A stretch of 64,000 nt of DNA from Spisula solida (Eukaryota > Mollusca > Bivalvia > Venerida > Mactridae). The DNA is taken from contig OX365955.1 of the NCBI GenBank assembly GCA_947247005.1, forward strand, positions 32,529,822 through 32,593,821. Direction: 5' to 3'. The translations under genes were made by a program, and so were the position numbers. The notes below the pieces were generated by a model that was not told the DNA's origin, searched no databases, and saw only the letters and a list, made by a program, of their open reading frames with translations. Below, piece by piece: positions 22,530 through 35,100 of this stretch. Each line of letters opens with the position of its first letter. Positions within the stretch are counted from its first letter, which is position 1.

Positions 22530-22795
22530 GCGTTTAATAAACGCTTATGCCCAGGTGGAAGCCTTGTCCATACAAACAAGCTAAGTCCATCAGGGGCAAT
22601 AATTCTGTTTAAATGTTGGATAGTGTTACATGGCTTTGACAATGTAAGTTTATATGATGGTAAACAAGTATGCTAAATTTGAAAGGAATGCCTTGATGGA
22701 CTTCAAAAATATTTTCAATAACTTTTTGGTTAACATTTTCGGACGAATGGAGAAAAGGACGGACAGGACAATCACTATATGATCGTTACTACCTT
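22530..22795 (+). repeat. Dispersed repeat family F
   Basis: Starts AACAAGACTGCGTTTAATAAACGCTTATG and ends with a GGACGGACAGGACAATCACT tail; other copies at 27525-27830 and 39945-40260. Confidence 0.7.
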
Positions 22796-23199
22796 CCCTA
22801 TTTTATTTGAGAATGTTACTAGAACCACAATGTTAAGTAGTTTTGGCCTTATATTCAGTGCACATGATTTTATGAGTGAAGAATTACTTGAACAATACAA
22901 TGTCGGGGATGAACAAGAACGCAGAAGTCTATATTCATGGTGAAATAAAACATCAGAGTAGGTAAAACTTGAAAGGGTTTTTGACACAAAAATGTAAGTC
23001 TCCAACAAAGGGCTCATGCATCAAAAATCATGCAACCTGAAATTCCTAACAGTGTGCACAACAAAGCTTGGTTCTAAGTATTCATGTGAAGTTTCATTGA
23101 AATCCGACCAATATTTTTACAGAAAACAACTGCAGACAAGCTATGTGAAGTCCATCCATCCATCCAAAATAAGATAAATCCTCCGCACTATAACCTTCT

Positions 23200-25302
23200 T
23201 TCCTATGATTTCCGGAATGCCTCTAGTTTCAAGAACGTATTTCCAAATGTGCGATTTCAAAATTATTGACAGCCCTAATTGGACCAATAGAAACAGAGAT
23301 TGCCAGAATGCTCTTTACAGACCAGCCAATCAGAAATCCAGATTCAGTAGGAAACACTGTCACCTGATCGTACAGGTGAAGGCCACAATGATTGCAATGA
23401 TTACTCATGTTTTGCACTAAATATCTAGAGAGGGGTTCAACCGTTCAGGTAATTACTTTATATTTTCTTACTGCAAATGACTGGGCATGCCTACAACACA
23501 AGCCTTACGTTCCCGATACCATAGGAAAGCAGGCTAAGTGGAAGGCATAAACATCTGTAGAAAACCAGCATTATCAGAGAAAATACAGTCAATACAGTCA
23601 ATACAGAGTTACCTCCCCTGTAAAGAGTTACCATCAACATATTTACATCAATTTTAACAAAATATGTCTGCACAAAGTCGCAGAATTCAGCCGTTTATTC
23701 CCAATTCTTATAACATGTTGGGATACAACAAATTGCCTGAACAGTGTTTAAAATGAAGACGGAACAGAGATGACAGATGGTGAATGAATGGCATTCTTTG
23801 TATTGTTACATGTTTGCGTTGTAACAAGCAGTGTTAAGGTCAGCCTTCTGTATGCAATCACTGTGTATATACGCGATAAATTGCAAACAAACACGATATT
23901 GCCTATATTTTTGTTATGGACTAAAATCAAGGACCGTAACATTTGCCTATGAAAGCATTCAAACATTTGACACAACCCATAAAGTTTGCATGCTCCTAAA
24001 TACTAAGAAATGATAAATAAAGCAATTTATCACGCTATAGTTATACATAAACATTGCAATTTCTGTAATAAATTTCTTAACAGTGTGACAACAAATAAAT
24101 GGCACTTAGGAATATTCTGGTTTTTCTGTAATCAGGTTTGTTATTTTAGGAAGTCAAAACATTCTTATGATACAATTATGGAACTACAAAAGGAAATACT
24201 GCCAGTTCAATTGTGCCACATAATAACATGTATCAGTACATAACATAGTGGATAAGTTATTGATTTACCCAGCATTTTTATCCAAGGGAAATGTTAAAAA
24301 CAATAATTAACTATGTTTTTTTATATTACATTGTTTGTATACAAGTGACAGACTTAAATAAACAAATTGTACATGGAAATGAATTTTAAACACAATTTCA
24401 CCACAGGAAGACTAAAGTTCACCGAAGTTTAACATATCATTATTAATTATTGCTGATGATGACATAAATTTATTTGAACAAGGTACGTACACACAGATAT
24501 AATCGCTATGGGCAAGCATTATTATTCAGATGCTAAATTTTGGAAAGTTGAAAAAGGAATAACTCGAAAAAAGAAAAAAAAGCTAAAACCAAAACCAGGT
24601 ATGAATGACTCCTGACTATTAATTTTCATGAGTTGTCACAATAATGCAATATGATTGGACTCTTCAGCTAAAATTTTCTAAAGTCAAAATGAGAATTTAT
24701 GTCAAATTTGAACCAAAATGCAGTTTCAAGAGATAAAATGAAATGGAAGTCCAGAAATGTCCCATACTTGAAAACAAAATGGTTCACTATTCTGACAGAT
24801 TGCTTTAAAACCCAACTTTTGAGTATAAGCCTTATTACTTGGTCCTACTGAAGGAAATGCCTAATCCTTAAAATAGGTTGCCATAAGCACACATCCCTAA
24901 ACCCAAACCCCAGTCTCCCGAAGCATCTCAATCTGAGCTCAAATCTCACCTCATATTTACTTACGAGTTTTAGAGATAAATTTCAAGGGAGGCTGGACTG
25001 AAACGGAGTTTGAGTTTTTTACAGTACACACGTCAAGAGCTTCAACTTCAGATTTATCTCAAATTCAGACTCTGATTTAAGCAAAATCTCAATTTAAGCT
25101 GAAATTTCCACTTGAGATGCTTCTAGAGATTAGGGCAAGGCCTCCTGACCTGATCAGATTACCAGACCCAGCCAGTAAATTCCTGTCACAAAACCTCAAT
25201 AATAATAGATACATAAAGAATACTGGACAATTAGATTCATGAAATCAGGATCAGTTCCTGTTTGGTATGGTCTGAAATCATTTATACACAGCACAATACA
25301 TG
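23200..25302. other. Intergenic and USP44/49 3' UTR region
   Basis: No exons recognised. TTTATT at 24469-24474 (AATAAA on the minus strand) is one possible poly-A signal, ~830 bp past the USP44/49 stop. Two CCAAT-type motifs at 23281-23287 and 23322-23328 lie in a short less AT-rich patch of unknown role. Confidence 0.3.
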
Positions 25303-26165
25303 TCACCAAAACGTTGATTTTCTACGTTTCACGTGTCCAGTTTCCGACACGTCAACCTGAGCATGACTGCGACCTATGAATTTCTCAAGTTTCACTAAAG
25401 GCACCTTACTGTCAGATTTCATCATTGATCTGGTTCTTCTTCTCTTCAATTTGTCAGGTTTATTACCTTCCTCACTTTCCGCATCCTCTGTATCACGTTT
25501 AGATTTGGAATAAAACATTGCTGAATTGAACGCCAGTTTCTTCTGTCTCTTGCTACCCTGTTTATCTATCTCAGTTTGTGAACTATCTAATGATCGTTTA
25601 CATCCGTTAGATTTCTTCTTCACCTCCGGGGAATCGTTTGGTGATTTGAAATTGAAGGAAATTTCCTTGTCAACGACGTGAATGGAATTGTTTGACAGCA
25701 ATGAACTGTCTAATTCATCCAATTCCTCCAAGTTCATTATCTCGGTGCCATCAGTTTTTAATGAGTATTTTTCTGTCATTGATGACGTTGTGGAAGACAC
25801 GGAAGAAGATGCATGTAACAAAGATGGCATCGTTGATGAGTTCAATTCTGATGAATTTAACGACAACAATGGATTAGGCGATGATTGTCTACGCAAAGAT
25901 TTTGGCACTTTGGATTTAGGTGATGGTGATGATGATGATAATGGTGTTTTTCCTGATATAAATTCATCACTTTCTGAAAGATAGACTGTGTCATCAGATT
26001 TCAGACTGCAAACAGTTTCTGAACTAGAGTTACTAGACACAGTCGATGATCTGGAGAGAACGTTAACATGTACAGATTTGTAGAATAGAATGTAAGCCTG
26101 TGCTGTGAGAACTTCCTCCAGGGTTGACAGAATCATTCTAGAATCATTACAATTCACCCATGAAT
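25303..26165 (-). CDS. USP44/USP49: USP44/49 coding exon 15 with long C-terminal tail
   Basis: [10 protein letters not shown] and [12 protein letters not shown] close the catalytic domain within the first ~32 codons. About 256 further residues follow: Ser-rich low complexity, an acidic segment ([12 protein letters not shown]), then basic clusters ([27 protein letters not shown]) that look like nuclear localisation signals. Composition is unlike the enzyme core, but the frame is open to TGA at 25305-25303. Confidence 0.9.
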
Positions 26166-29100
26166 CTGTAAGAAAAATATAAGATGTTTGTAAAACATGT
26201 ATGCCCCTATAGCAGCCAAATAGTCAGAAATGTGCAAGGTCATTGACCTCAATATCAATAGGGGTCATCTACTGTTGATGAGTAACCTCCAAGTAAAGTT
26301 TGAGGATCCTAGGGTCAAGCGTTCTTTAGTTATTGAATGGAAACCAATTAGTCTACCGACCGACTGACAGACACACAGACCAATCATGCAAAGCAAACAA
26401 CACCCCCTCATCAAAGACGGGGAGCACAATAAATCATATCAAATCATACTGAACCAAGCAAACAGTTGATCAGCGGCCAGGGTAGTTTTATCAGAAATCA
26501 TAAACTTATGTTCAAGTTTAGTTTCTTTAGACTTTTTTAACAAATTCAAATTGTGATATAGAGATGTTCAATATTAATAATGTTTCAGTTAATGAGTTCC
26601 TGCAAGCTGTATCTCTCACCTATTTGTAGTCGCAAAATAATTATCAGGAATTTAAATTTGAGCGTAAGATTCAGATTTTCGTAAGTGCTTTGATAAACAG
26701 AACCCAGATGTTTACATATGTAAATCGTTATTTAAGTAGACCAATGAAAGATAATTACTTTTGGTTGTGAAAACATAAATATTACACATGAATGTATAAT
26801 CCAATGGAATCCCTTGATAACCTTAAACAATAAGATAGTTCTCTGCACAGGCGTCAGGTTAAGACTTGAATTATCAGCTTCTTGATGGAAAATGTTTGTT
26901 ATCAATATTTAAAAGATGGGCTAGTGTAATTCTCAAGGCATGTTCATGAACTGCCAAGGCTGTTCCAACATAAAATTGAAGCTTAAATTCTATGATCTTT
27001 CCAAATGTGTACGAAGGCCGTATAATAACTACTTTTAAATCAAATATTGGTGTGATCAGTTAAAATGTTTGATCTAGGTATGTTTATAATCAGATACAAA
27101 GAACAATGTTAAGATTACCAGCTTCATCATTCCATGTATATGCTGTATAATGCCCGGATCCGAAGCCTCGTCCATGATGAATGATAACACCAAACAACTG
27201 ATACTGACAGCATGGATCGGTCGTGTTTGAGCAAAATGGTCGGAGATCAAGTAACTCGTCAGTAGCTACATGTGTACTTATCTTCTCTCTGTGTATCCTG
27301 CCTGACCATCTGTAAGTAGAGTGATACAGGAGTAAGCTCCCTTAGTCTGGTTAAACAGATACATGAGTAAGCTCCCTTAGTCTGGTTAAACAGATACATG
27401 AGTAAGCTTCCTTAATCTGGTTAAACAGATACATGAGTAAGCTCCCTTACCCTAGTAAATCAAAAACATGTTTCAGCTCTCTAGTCTAGTTAAACAAAAA
27501 CATGAGTAAGCTCCCTTAATCTAGTAAATCAACAAGACTGCGTTCAATAAACGCTTATGCCCCCTGTGGAAGCCTTGTCCATAAATAAGTCTAAGTCCAA
27601 AATTAGGTCAAGGTGAAGGTCAAAATGGGGTCAGGTGATACAGGCGCATGGAGTGTTCATATACAACATCCATGCAAGTATGAAAGCTTTGTAGCAAGCC
27701 ATATTAATGCTAGAAGAAACAGTCAATTTGGGTTAACCAGGACGGATGAACGGACGGACGAACGGACGGACGAACGGACAGGTGAATCACTATATGCCTC
27801 CCGATCTATCGATACGGGGGCATAAAAACATGTTTAAGCTCTCTAGTCTAGATAAACAGAAATATAATTTAGCTCCCTTAGTCTAGTTTAACAAATGCAT
27901 GATAAGCTCCCTTAGACTACTTCAACTAATGAATTACTTATGGCATATTTAAAAGAATACAGCAAGATGTTTGCGAAGCAGGCCTATGAAAAATGCGAAT
28001 TATTCCTCTTCTTTAGCAGCCTTTCTAATAGGGCTATAATAATACTGGCGAAACTTGACAGCAATGTGATTGCCATGTCTCTATATGAACTAGAGCTAGT
28101 ACAGATTCCTCTACTGATTTACATAACATTAGTACTATGCTATATTGCATATAAAAGATGTATATTATCAGGGCTATTTCCTTCTATAGCACAGGCCCCT
28201 TCTCCTCAGGAAATTTTTTTAAAATCATGCAGTATTCCCCTAAAATCCAATTTACATCAAGTTTTTTCTCCCCTTTTGAGTTATTTTCCCCAAATTCAAA
28301 GAAAATGCCTCTCCCTTCCCCTACTTTTGATTATAGTGGAACGTGTGCAGCCCATGTATCCATGATACCATTGTAGGTCGATATCTCATGAAATTATTGA
28401 TTAGCGACAAGGAAATCTAGAATTTAGTAAATTCGCTATTATTCCATTCGGCGTAATGTTTAGCCAATTGATACAGAACTCTACTAAGAAATTGTCAAAA
28501 TATTTCTGATCACAAAATGTCTGAAATTGAGAATTTTGACCCACCCGCAGAATTTTCCACTTATGCAGTATTTGAATTATATAATTTTACATAAATATAT
28601 TGAACCTGAATCGTTTGAGATGTAGTCGAAGTATCGGTGGCAGTTTGTTGATGAGAAGTTGCTTCTTGGCTTCTGTATATTTGATACCTGAGGATTTACT
28701 GCGGCCTGAAAACACATACACACAAGATTGAACAAAATTTAATACTATATAATCTATACACAGAGCAACAGATAAGGTTTTAGTCCATTGGGTATTTTCC
28801 CCCCAAGTTTCAATTTTGTTTGGGTTTCGACAAATTTTAATTGGGTATTAAATAAAAAAATAAATAATTTATGAGCTATTTTTCACTATAACATCATTTT
28901 CTATTTGGGTATTTCAGATTATCTTTGCTTTTTCTTACTCCCTCCTCTCAAAATCTATTGGGTTTTTAAGAAAATTAATTGGGTACCCCAATATGCAGCT
29001 TATCTGTAGCACTTTATACAGGTGACACAAAACCTGCTAATGCTCTTGTCACAGGGTGAGAACACAAACACTCTCCACACTGAGCTATCCAGCTGCTCTA

Positions 29101-32100
29101 TCCAAAATTAAGAACAGATTCAAACTGTGGCATACATTGTATTTTCCCCCCTAAATTTTCATTCAAAATTTTAGGTCAGAAATAAAATTTGAAAAACTCA
29201 ACCTGCTTTGATTGTGTCGCTACATTTGCACTTCGGTGTTTTGCTGATAGAATTTTAGATAGAACAAGCATATTAAATCCCAGGAACTATGAAGCAACCC
29301 GACATCAATAATATTATCACAGTCCCACGTTAGGCGCTCAATTCACAGGGCAAGAAAAATGTGCAGCCTGACTGAGCCTTGAACCTGGTACCTTTCGCTT
29401 ACAGGGAGAATACTCTCCTGACTGAATACTCTCCTGACTGAATTCTCTCCTGACTGAATGCTCTCCTGACTGAATTATCTGCTGACTGAATGCTCTTCTG
29501 ACTGAATTCTCTCCTGACTGAATGCTCTCCGGACTGAATTCTCTCCTGACTGAATTCTCTCCGGACTGAATGCTCTCCTGACTGAATTCTCTCCTGACTG
29601 AATGCTCTCCTGACTGAATGCTCTCCTGACTGAATTCTCTCCTGACTGAATTCTCTCCTGACTGAATTCTCTCCTGACTGAATTCTCTCCTGACTGAATT
29701 ATCTCCTGACTGAATTCTCTCCTGACTGAATTCTCTCCTGACTGAATGCTCTCCTGACTGAATTCTCTCCTGACTGAATTCTCTCCTGACTGAATTCTCT
29801 CCTGACTGAATTCTCTCCTGACTGAATGCTCTCCTGACTGAATTCTCTCCTGACTGAATGCTCTCCTGACTGAATTCTCTCCTGACTGAATGCTCTCCTG
29901 ACTGAATGCTCTCCTGACTGAATTCTCTCCTGACTGAATTCTCTCCTGACTGAATGCTCTCCTGACTGAATTCTCTCCTGACTGAATTCTCTCCTGACTG
30001 AATGCTCTCCTGACTGAATTCTCTCCTGACTGAATGCTCTCCTGACTGAATGCTCTCCTGACTGAATTCTCTCCTGACTGAATTCTCTCCTGACTGAATT
30101 CTCTCCTGACTGAATGCTCTCCTGACTGAATTCTCTCCTGACTGAATTCTCTCCTGACTGAATTCTCTCCTGACTGAATGCTCTCCTGACTGAATTCTCT
30201 CCTGACTGAATTCTCTCCTGACTGAATGCTCTCCTGACTGAATTCTCTCCTGACTGAATTCTCTCCTGACTTAATGCTCTCCTGACTGAATTCTCTCCTG
30301 ACTGAATTCTCTCCTGACTGAATGCTCTCCTGACTGAATTCTCTCCTGACTGAATGCTCTCCTGACTGAATTCTCTCCTGACTGAATGCTCTCCTGACTG
30401 AATTCTCTCCTGACTGAATTCTCTCCTGACTGAATGCTCTCCTGACTGAATTCTCTCCTGACTGAATTCTCTCCTGACTTAATGCTCTCCTGACTGAATT
30501 CTCTCCTGACTGAATTCTCTCCTGACTGAATGCTCTCCTGACTGAATTCTCTCCTGACTGAATGCTCTCCTGACTGTAATCTCTCCTGACTGAATGCTCT
30601 CCTGACTGAATTCTCTCCTGACTGAATGCTCTCCTGACTGAATTCTCTCCTGACTGAATTCTCTCCTGACTGAATTCTCTCCTGACTGAATTCTCTCCTG
30701 ACTGAATTCTCTCCTGACTGAATTCTCTCCTGACTGAATTCTCTCCTGACTGAATGCTCTCCTGACTGAATTCTCTCCTGACTGAATGCTCTCCTGACTG
30801 AATTCTCTCCTGACTGAATGCTCTCCTGACTGAATTCTCTCCTGACTGAATTCTCTCCTGACTGAATGCTCTCCTGACTGAATTCTCTCCTGACTGAATG
30901 CTCTCCTGACTGAATTCTCTCCTGACTGAATTCTCTCCTGACTGAATTCTCTCCTGACTGAGCTATCTGGCTGCTTACACTATTTTCAAACTCAAATTTC
31001 AAAATTTATATTACGAATGCTGGTTACCTTTGTTGCATTTTTCGCATGCATAAATATTTCCTTCCAAGCTCTCCTCTTCCGTAAACTTGGCCAACATTTC
31101 TGAAATACACAAAATACAGAAATGCCATTCAAGCAACAGAGAGTTGTAACGTTATTCGACACCTGGAACAAAAATGTGCGTCTCCAACAAAGGGCCATTA
31201 CTCAAAATCATCCAACCCAAAAGTCCTGACAGCAAGCGCAAACTAGGCTAGGTACCAAGTATTCATGTGAAGTTTCATTGAAATCTGATGGTTAAGGAGA
31301 ACGAGCACAGACAAACATTGTAACCGACATCCAGTCCAGCGCAAAATCAATATGTCTCCCTCACTATGTATGTGAGACATAATAATTATGTAGCAACAAA
31401 GAAATAGAGATGCTAATTCATTTAAACTTTTTCCATTAGAATCTTATCTCAAATTTCTGATGTACAAACTCACATACGCATCAATTAGCCATTATCTATA
31501 GGATAATTAGAAGGATCACAAAAGGCCATAATATTGATTAAATCATCTGATCGAAAATTCTGGCATAACATAAATACTTCACTCTCTACAGGGGTTCCAC
31601 TAGCTTCTGAATCAGAAGGATCATTTTGATACTTTGACTAAATTTGACCAATTTATAGGCAAAATACCTGTGGTTTTAAGAGAAAATGACCCTTCAAACC
31701 AAAATCTTGAGTGTCAAAATGTGGCATTTGGAAATTTCAAGGGTCAAAAGTAAGATAAAACTCCTACTCCTGAGTCAAAAGGAACCTCAAATACTGTACA
31801 TACCAGTTATATGACAAATATCTTCAGCCACACGAGAGTTCTGTTTGGTGATCTGATATCTGTTAGGGAATTCTAACGAGAGATCCATGTACGGTTCAAA
31901 CGTCTGTGATACATTCCCACACGACTGACATGATACCTGAAATAATGTCCAACAGTGAATTACACATGTACGAGGATAAACATGTCATTAACATAAAGCA
32001 TGGTTACACTAACAGTAAATCCTGAGTATAAAAGACTAACCATAGTATGTACCCTTTAACCACATGGATTTCTTTTGTTTATACTGGTTTAATGCCGTTT

Positions 32101-35100
32101 GTAAACAATTTTTCAGTTATACAGGGCGGTCCATTCACCTGACCAGTTTTCCTGAACTGTATCCTAACCAGTACTAACTTACCTTTGAACAAGAAACCAG
32201 CAACTTCACACCATGTGAAGAAAAATCAACATCCTTGTCAAATTTTCATGGAAAAGAAGTCTCAGATTTCACTTGATTATACCAAATACTTAATATACCG
32301 AGAACATAAATGAAGTAGAAAATATTCAGATTTTGTACCAGTTATCCCAGCCTTACAAGAGCAACGCCTTACTGGTGACGTGTATTACAGCACACCAATT
32401 GACAAGTTGACCTTGAAACACTTACCGGACTGACAAGTTGACCTTGAAACACTTACCGGACTGACAAGTTGACCTTGAAACACTTACCGGACTGACAGGT
32501 TGACCTTGAAACACTTACTGGACTGACAAGTTGACCTTGAAACACTTACCCGACTGACAAGTTGACCTTGAAACACTTACCCGACTGACAAGTTGACATT
32601 GAAACAGCTATCTCCGACTGACAAGTTGACCTTGAAACACTTACCCGACTTACAAGTTGACCTTGAAACAAGTTATCCAGCAGCAATGAAGAAGGTTGAC
32701 CTGGGGTAGTATCTAATTCTCGTTGTATCTTATCCAATAATTCACTGTAAGAAAACAAACAGCAACAAATCTATATATCTCACAATTACTTTGGCAGGAG
32801 GGGGAGGGGTAGGGTTTTCATTATTGATATTGATTGCAGATAAGCAGGAAAACGCAAATAATTGGGCCAGTACCCTTTCTACAGAATTGCTGACAATTTT
32901 TTTTTTTTTTTACTAGGCTTGTGTAAAGTTTCATTGAAATCCAACCAATGGATAAGGGAGAACACCCCCGGACAAACTTCTTGACATCCATCCAGACAAT
33001 GGATATATCTACCCCAACTTTAAGTGGGAGAAATCTGAAACTTACCAGAGAAATTCCTGTGCATCATGTTGAGCATATCCTTTAAACATTGGAATGGCTT
33101 GCCATACAGCTCTCAGGAATGCATGGGGACTTACTTGTGCCCATTTACCTGACCATAATACCCTGAATAATCCATGTAATTCACCACATAGGGAGCTGAA
33201 AATAATTAAATGTATACAGATAAAAAATTAGTAAATTGTTAAAATGTACCATGTATTTTATTTAGAGCCTTTATTGATATATCAACAGTATGTTTTAGCC
33301 AATCGAGTATCGATACATGGGTTAATAAATTGAACCAACCAAAATCTACATTTTTCCTGCACAAAATCCATTTCTTGTTTAAACGGAAATTGACAAACTG
33401 TCAGAATGGGTACAGTCTAAACTCAAACCGAGGCTGCCATTTCAAAAGCTAAAATTATACCTAACCACTGTAAAATGGCTAAGTAAGTGAATCATGACTG
33501 ATAGACCTGTTATTGGTTCGCCAACATGTGCAAATAGATATATCGATGTATCACTGGTACTTGTCTCCCAAAAAGTGCCGTGATCGTGAATTGAACCTGG
33601 TTCACTGGGTAACAAGGGAGATGAGACAAAAAGTTGCAAGTTAGTTTTATTTAAAACTTATATGATACTGAAGATAAATTAGCGATGAGAAAATATTGAA
33701 TAACTCACATATTAGCATTTTCTTTGCCCCGTGATTCCACATCACATATCAGTTGTTTAACAGGGGACTCTGTACTTTGTGCAGATCCTCCATTCAAACC
33801 TCCACTCATTTTCTTCTTTTGTTTCGTCTGTCTGTCTGACATCAAATGCTGTAAATAATGTTTTGTTGATCAATTCGTGAAATCTTTGCTTATAGTGCGA
33901 ACAACTTAATAATCTGGTCCTCGAACCCCGAATTACCAAATTTTAACATTTGATTTCTTGTCTATAATTTCATTTCGGCTTTTGTTTTCATAAGCGATGA
34001 GTAAGACAAATTTGTACCAAGTGTACTATAAACACTAATCTACATATTAATCACCGGTTAACAACTTTCTTGCAGAAATTTATGTATTCCAGGCGTGTAA
34101 TATATTAATGCATAAAGATGAAGGACCACTTTAATTTGTTCAGACAATACCATGGCAAGCATCCACTGTGCGAAAGTTTGTAGTCAGATACGCAATTTAG
34201 AGATTTAAAATAAAAATCTATTTTTTTTATAAATGACTATTTGACTGTATGACTAAATATACATCATTTCAAATCATTAATGTCACATAATTTTTTCAAA
34301 GCAGATGTTCCAAATGTCCCACTTTATTCCGCAAAACTGCCAAACCAGCCACAAACGACCTCAAAATTAGCAATTATGTCAACAGGTATCTAAATACCAC
34401 CTCATCAAAGATGGGAGGGGCATATTGATATAACATGAGTGAGTGTTTATATAGGCTGCAAAAGTCGGGTTGTTGCTTCCCCCAGGTGACCAAAAGATTA
34501 AACTGAGTAGAAAAACTTCAAGCATATATACCTGAAAACATTCTACCGTTGTTTGTCTAGCGTAATGTTTGGCAGCTGGTGGAGGGACGACAGGTTGTCT
34601 GGCTTTCCCCATCAACTTAACATGAGGTGAACCATCAGGACTAGCATCAAAATTGTAACGCATCTTTAGGAAAAACTCTCGAAATGATTCTATGTGACTG
34701 AAACATAATAAATAACATCTCTTTTCATAATGTTCGCAACATCTACACTCAACTAGTAGGGTTTGGACACAAAAATGTTTGTCTCCCACAAAGGGCCATT
34801 ATCGCAACCCTGGTAAAAAAATTATTTGACCTATAATTCCTGACTACCGTATCTACACAACTAGGCTTTGTACCAACTATTCATGTGAAGTTACATTAAA
34901 TCTGACCAATAGTTAATTAAAACAAGTACAAACAAACAAACTTTGTGACATCCATCCTGACAGACAAAGACATCCAGTACAAAATCAATATGCCTCCCCT
35001 ACTATATGTGTGAGACATAATAAAGGATAGCTTGGACAAAATATTTTGAAATCTGCATCCATGTTCAGCAAAGAAAGATGAAGAGTACAAGGCATGCCCT

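Noticed and set aside
23205..23420. 71-codon plus-strand frame
   Set aside because: Also open on the other strand over the same span, no motif, no splice sites; possibly promoter-like patch instead.
25682..25984. 100-codon plus-strand acidic frame
   Set aside because: Antisense shadow of USP44/49 exon 15.
30271..31002. 243-codon minus-strand frame rich in [14 protein letters not shown] repeats
   Set aside because: By-product of the 16-bp minisatellite inside a SINE in USP44/49 intron 12; no start context or splice support.
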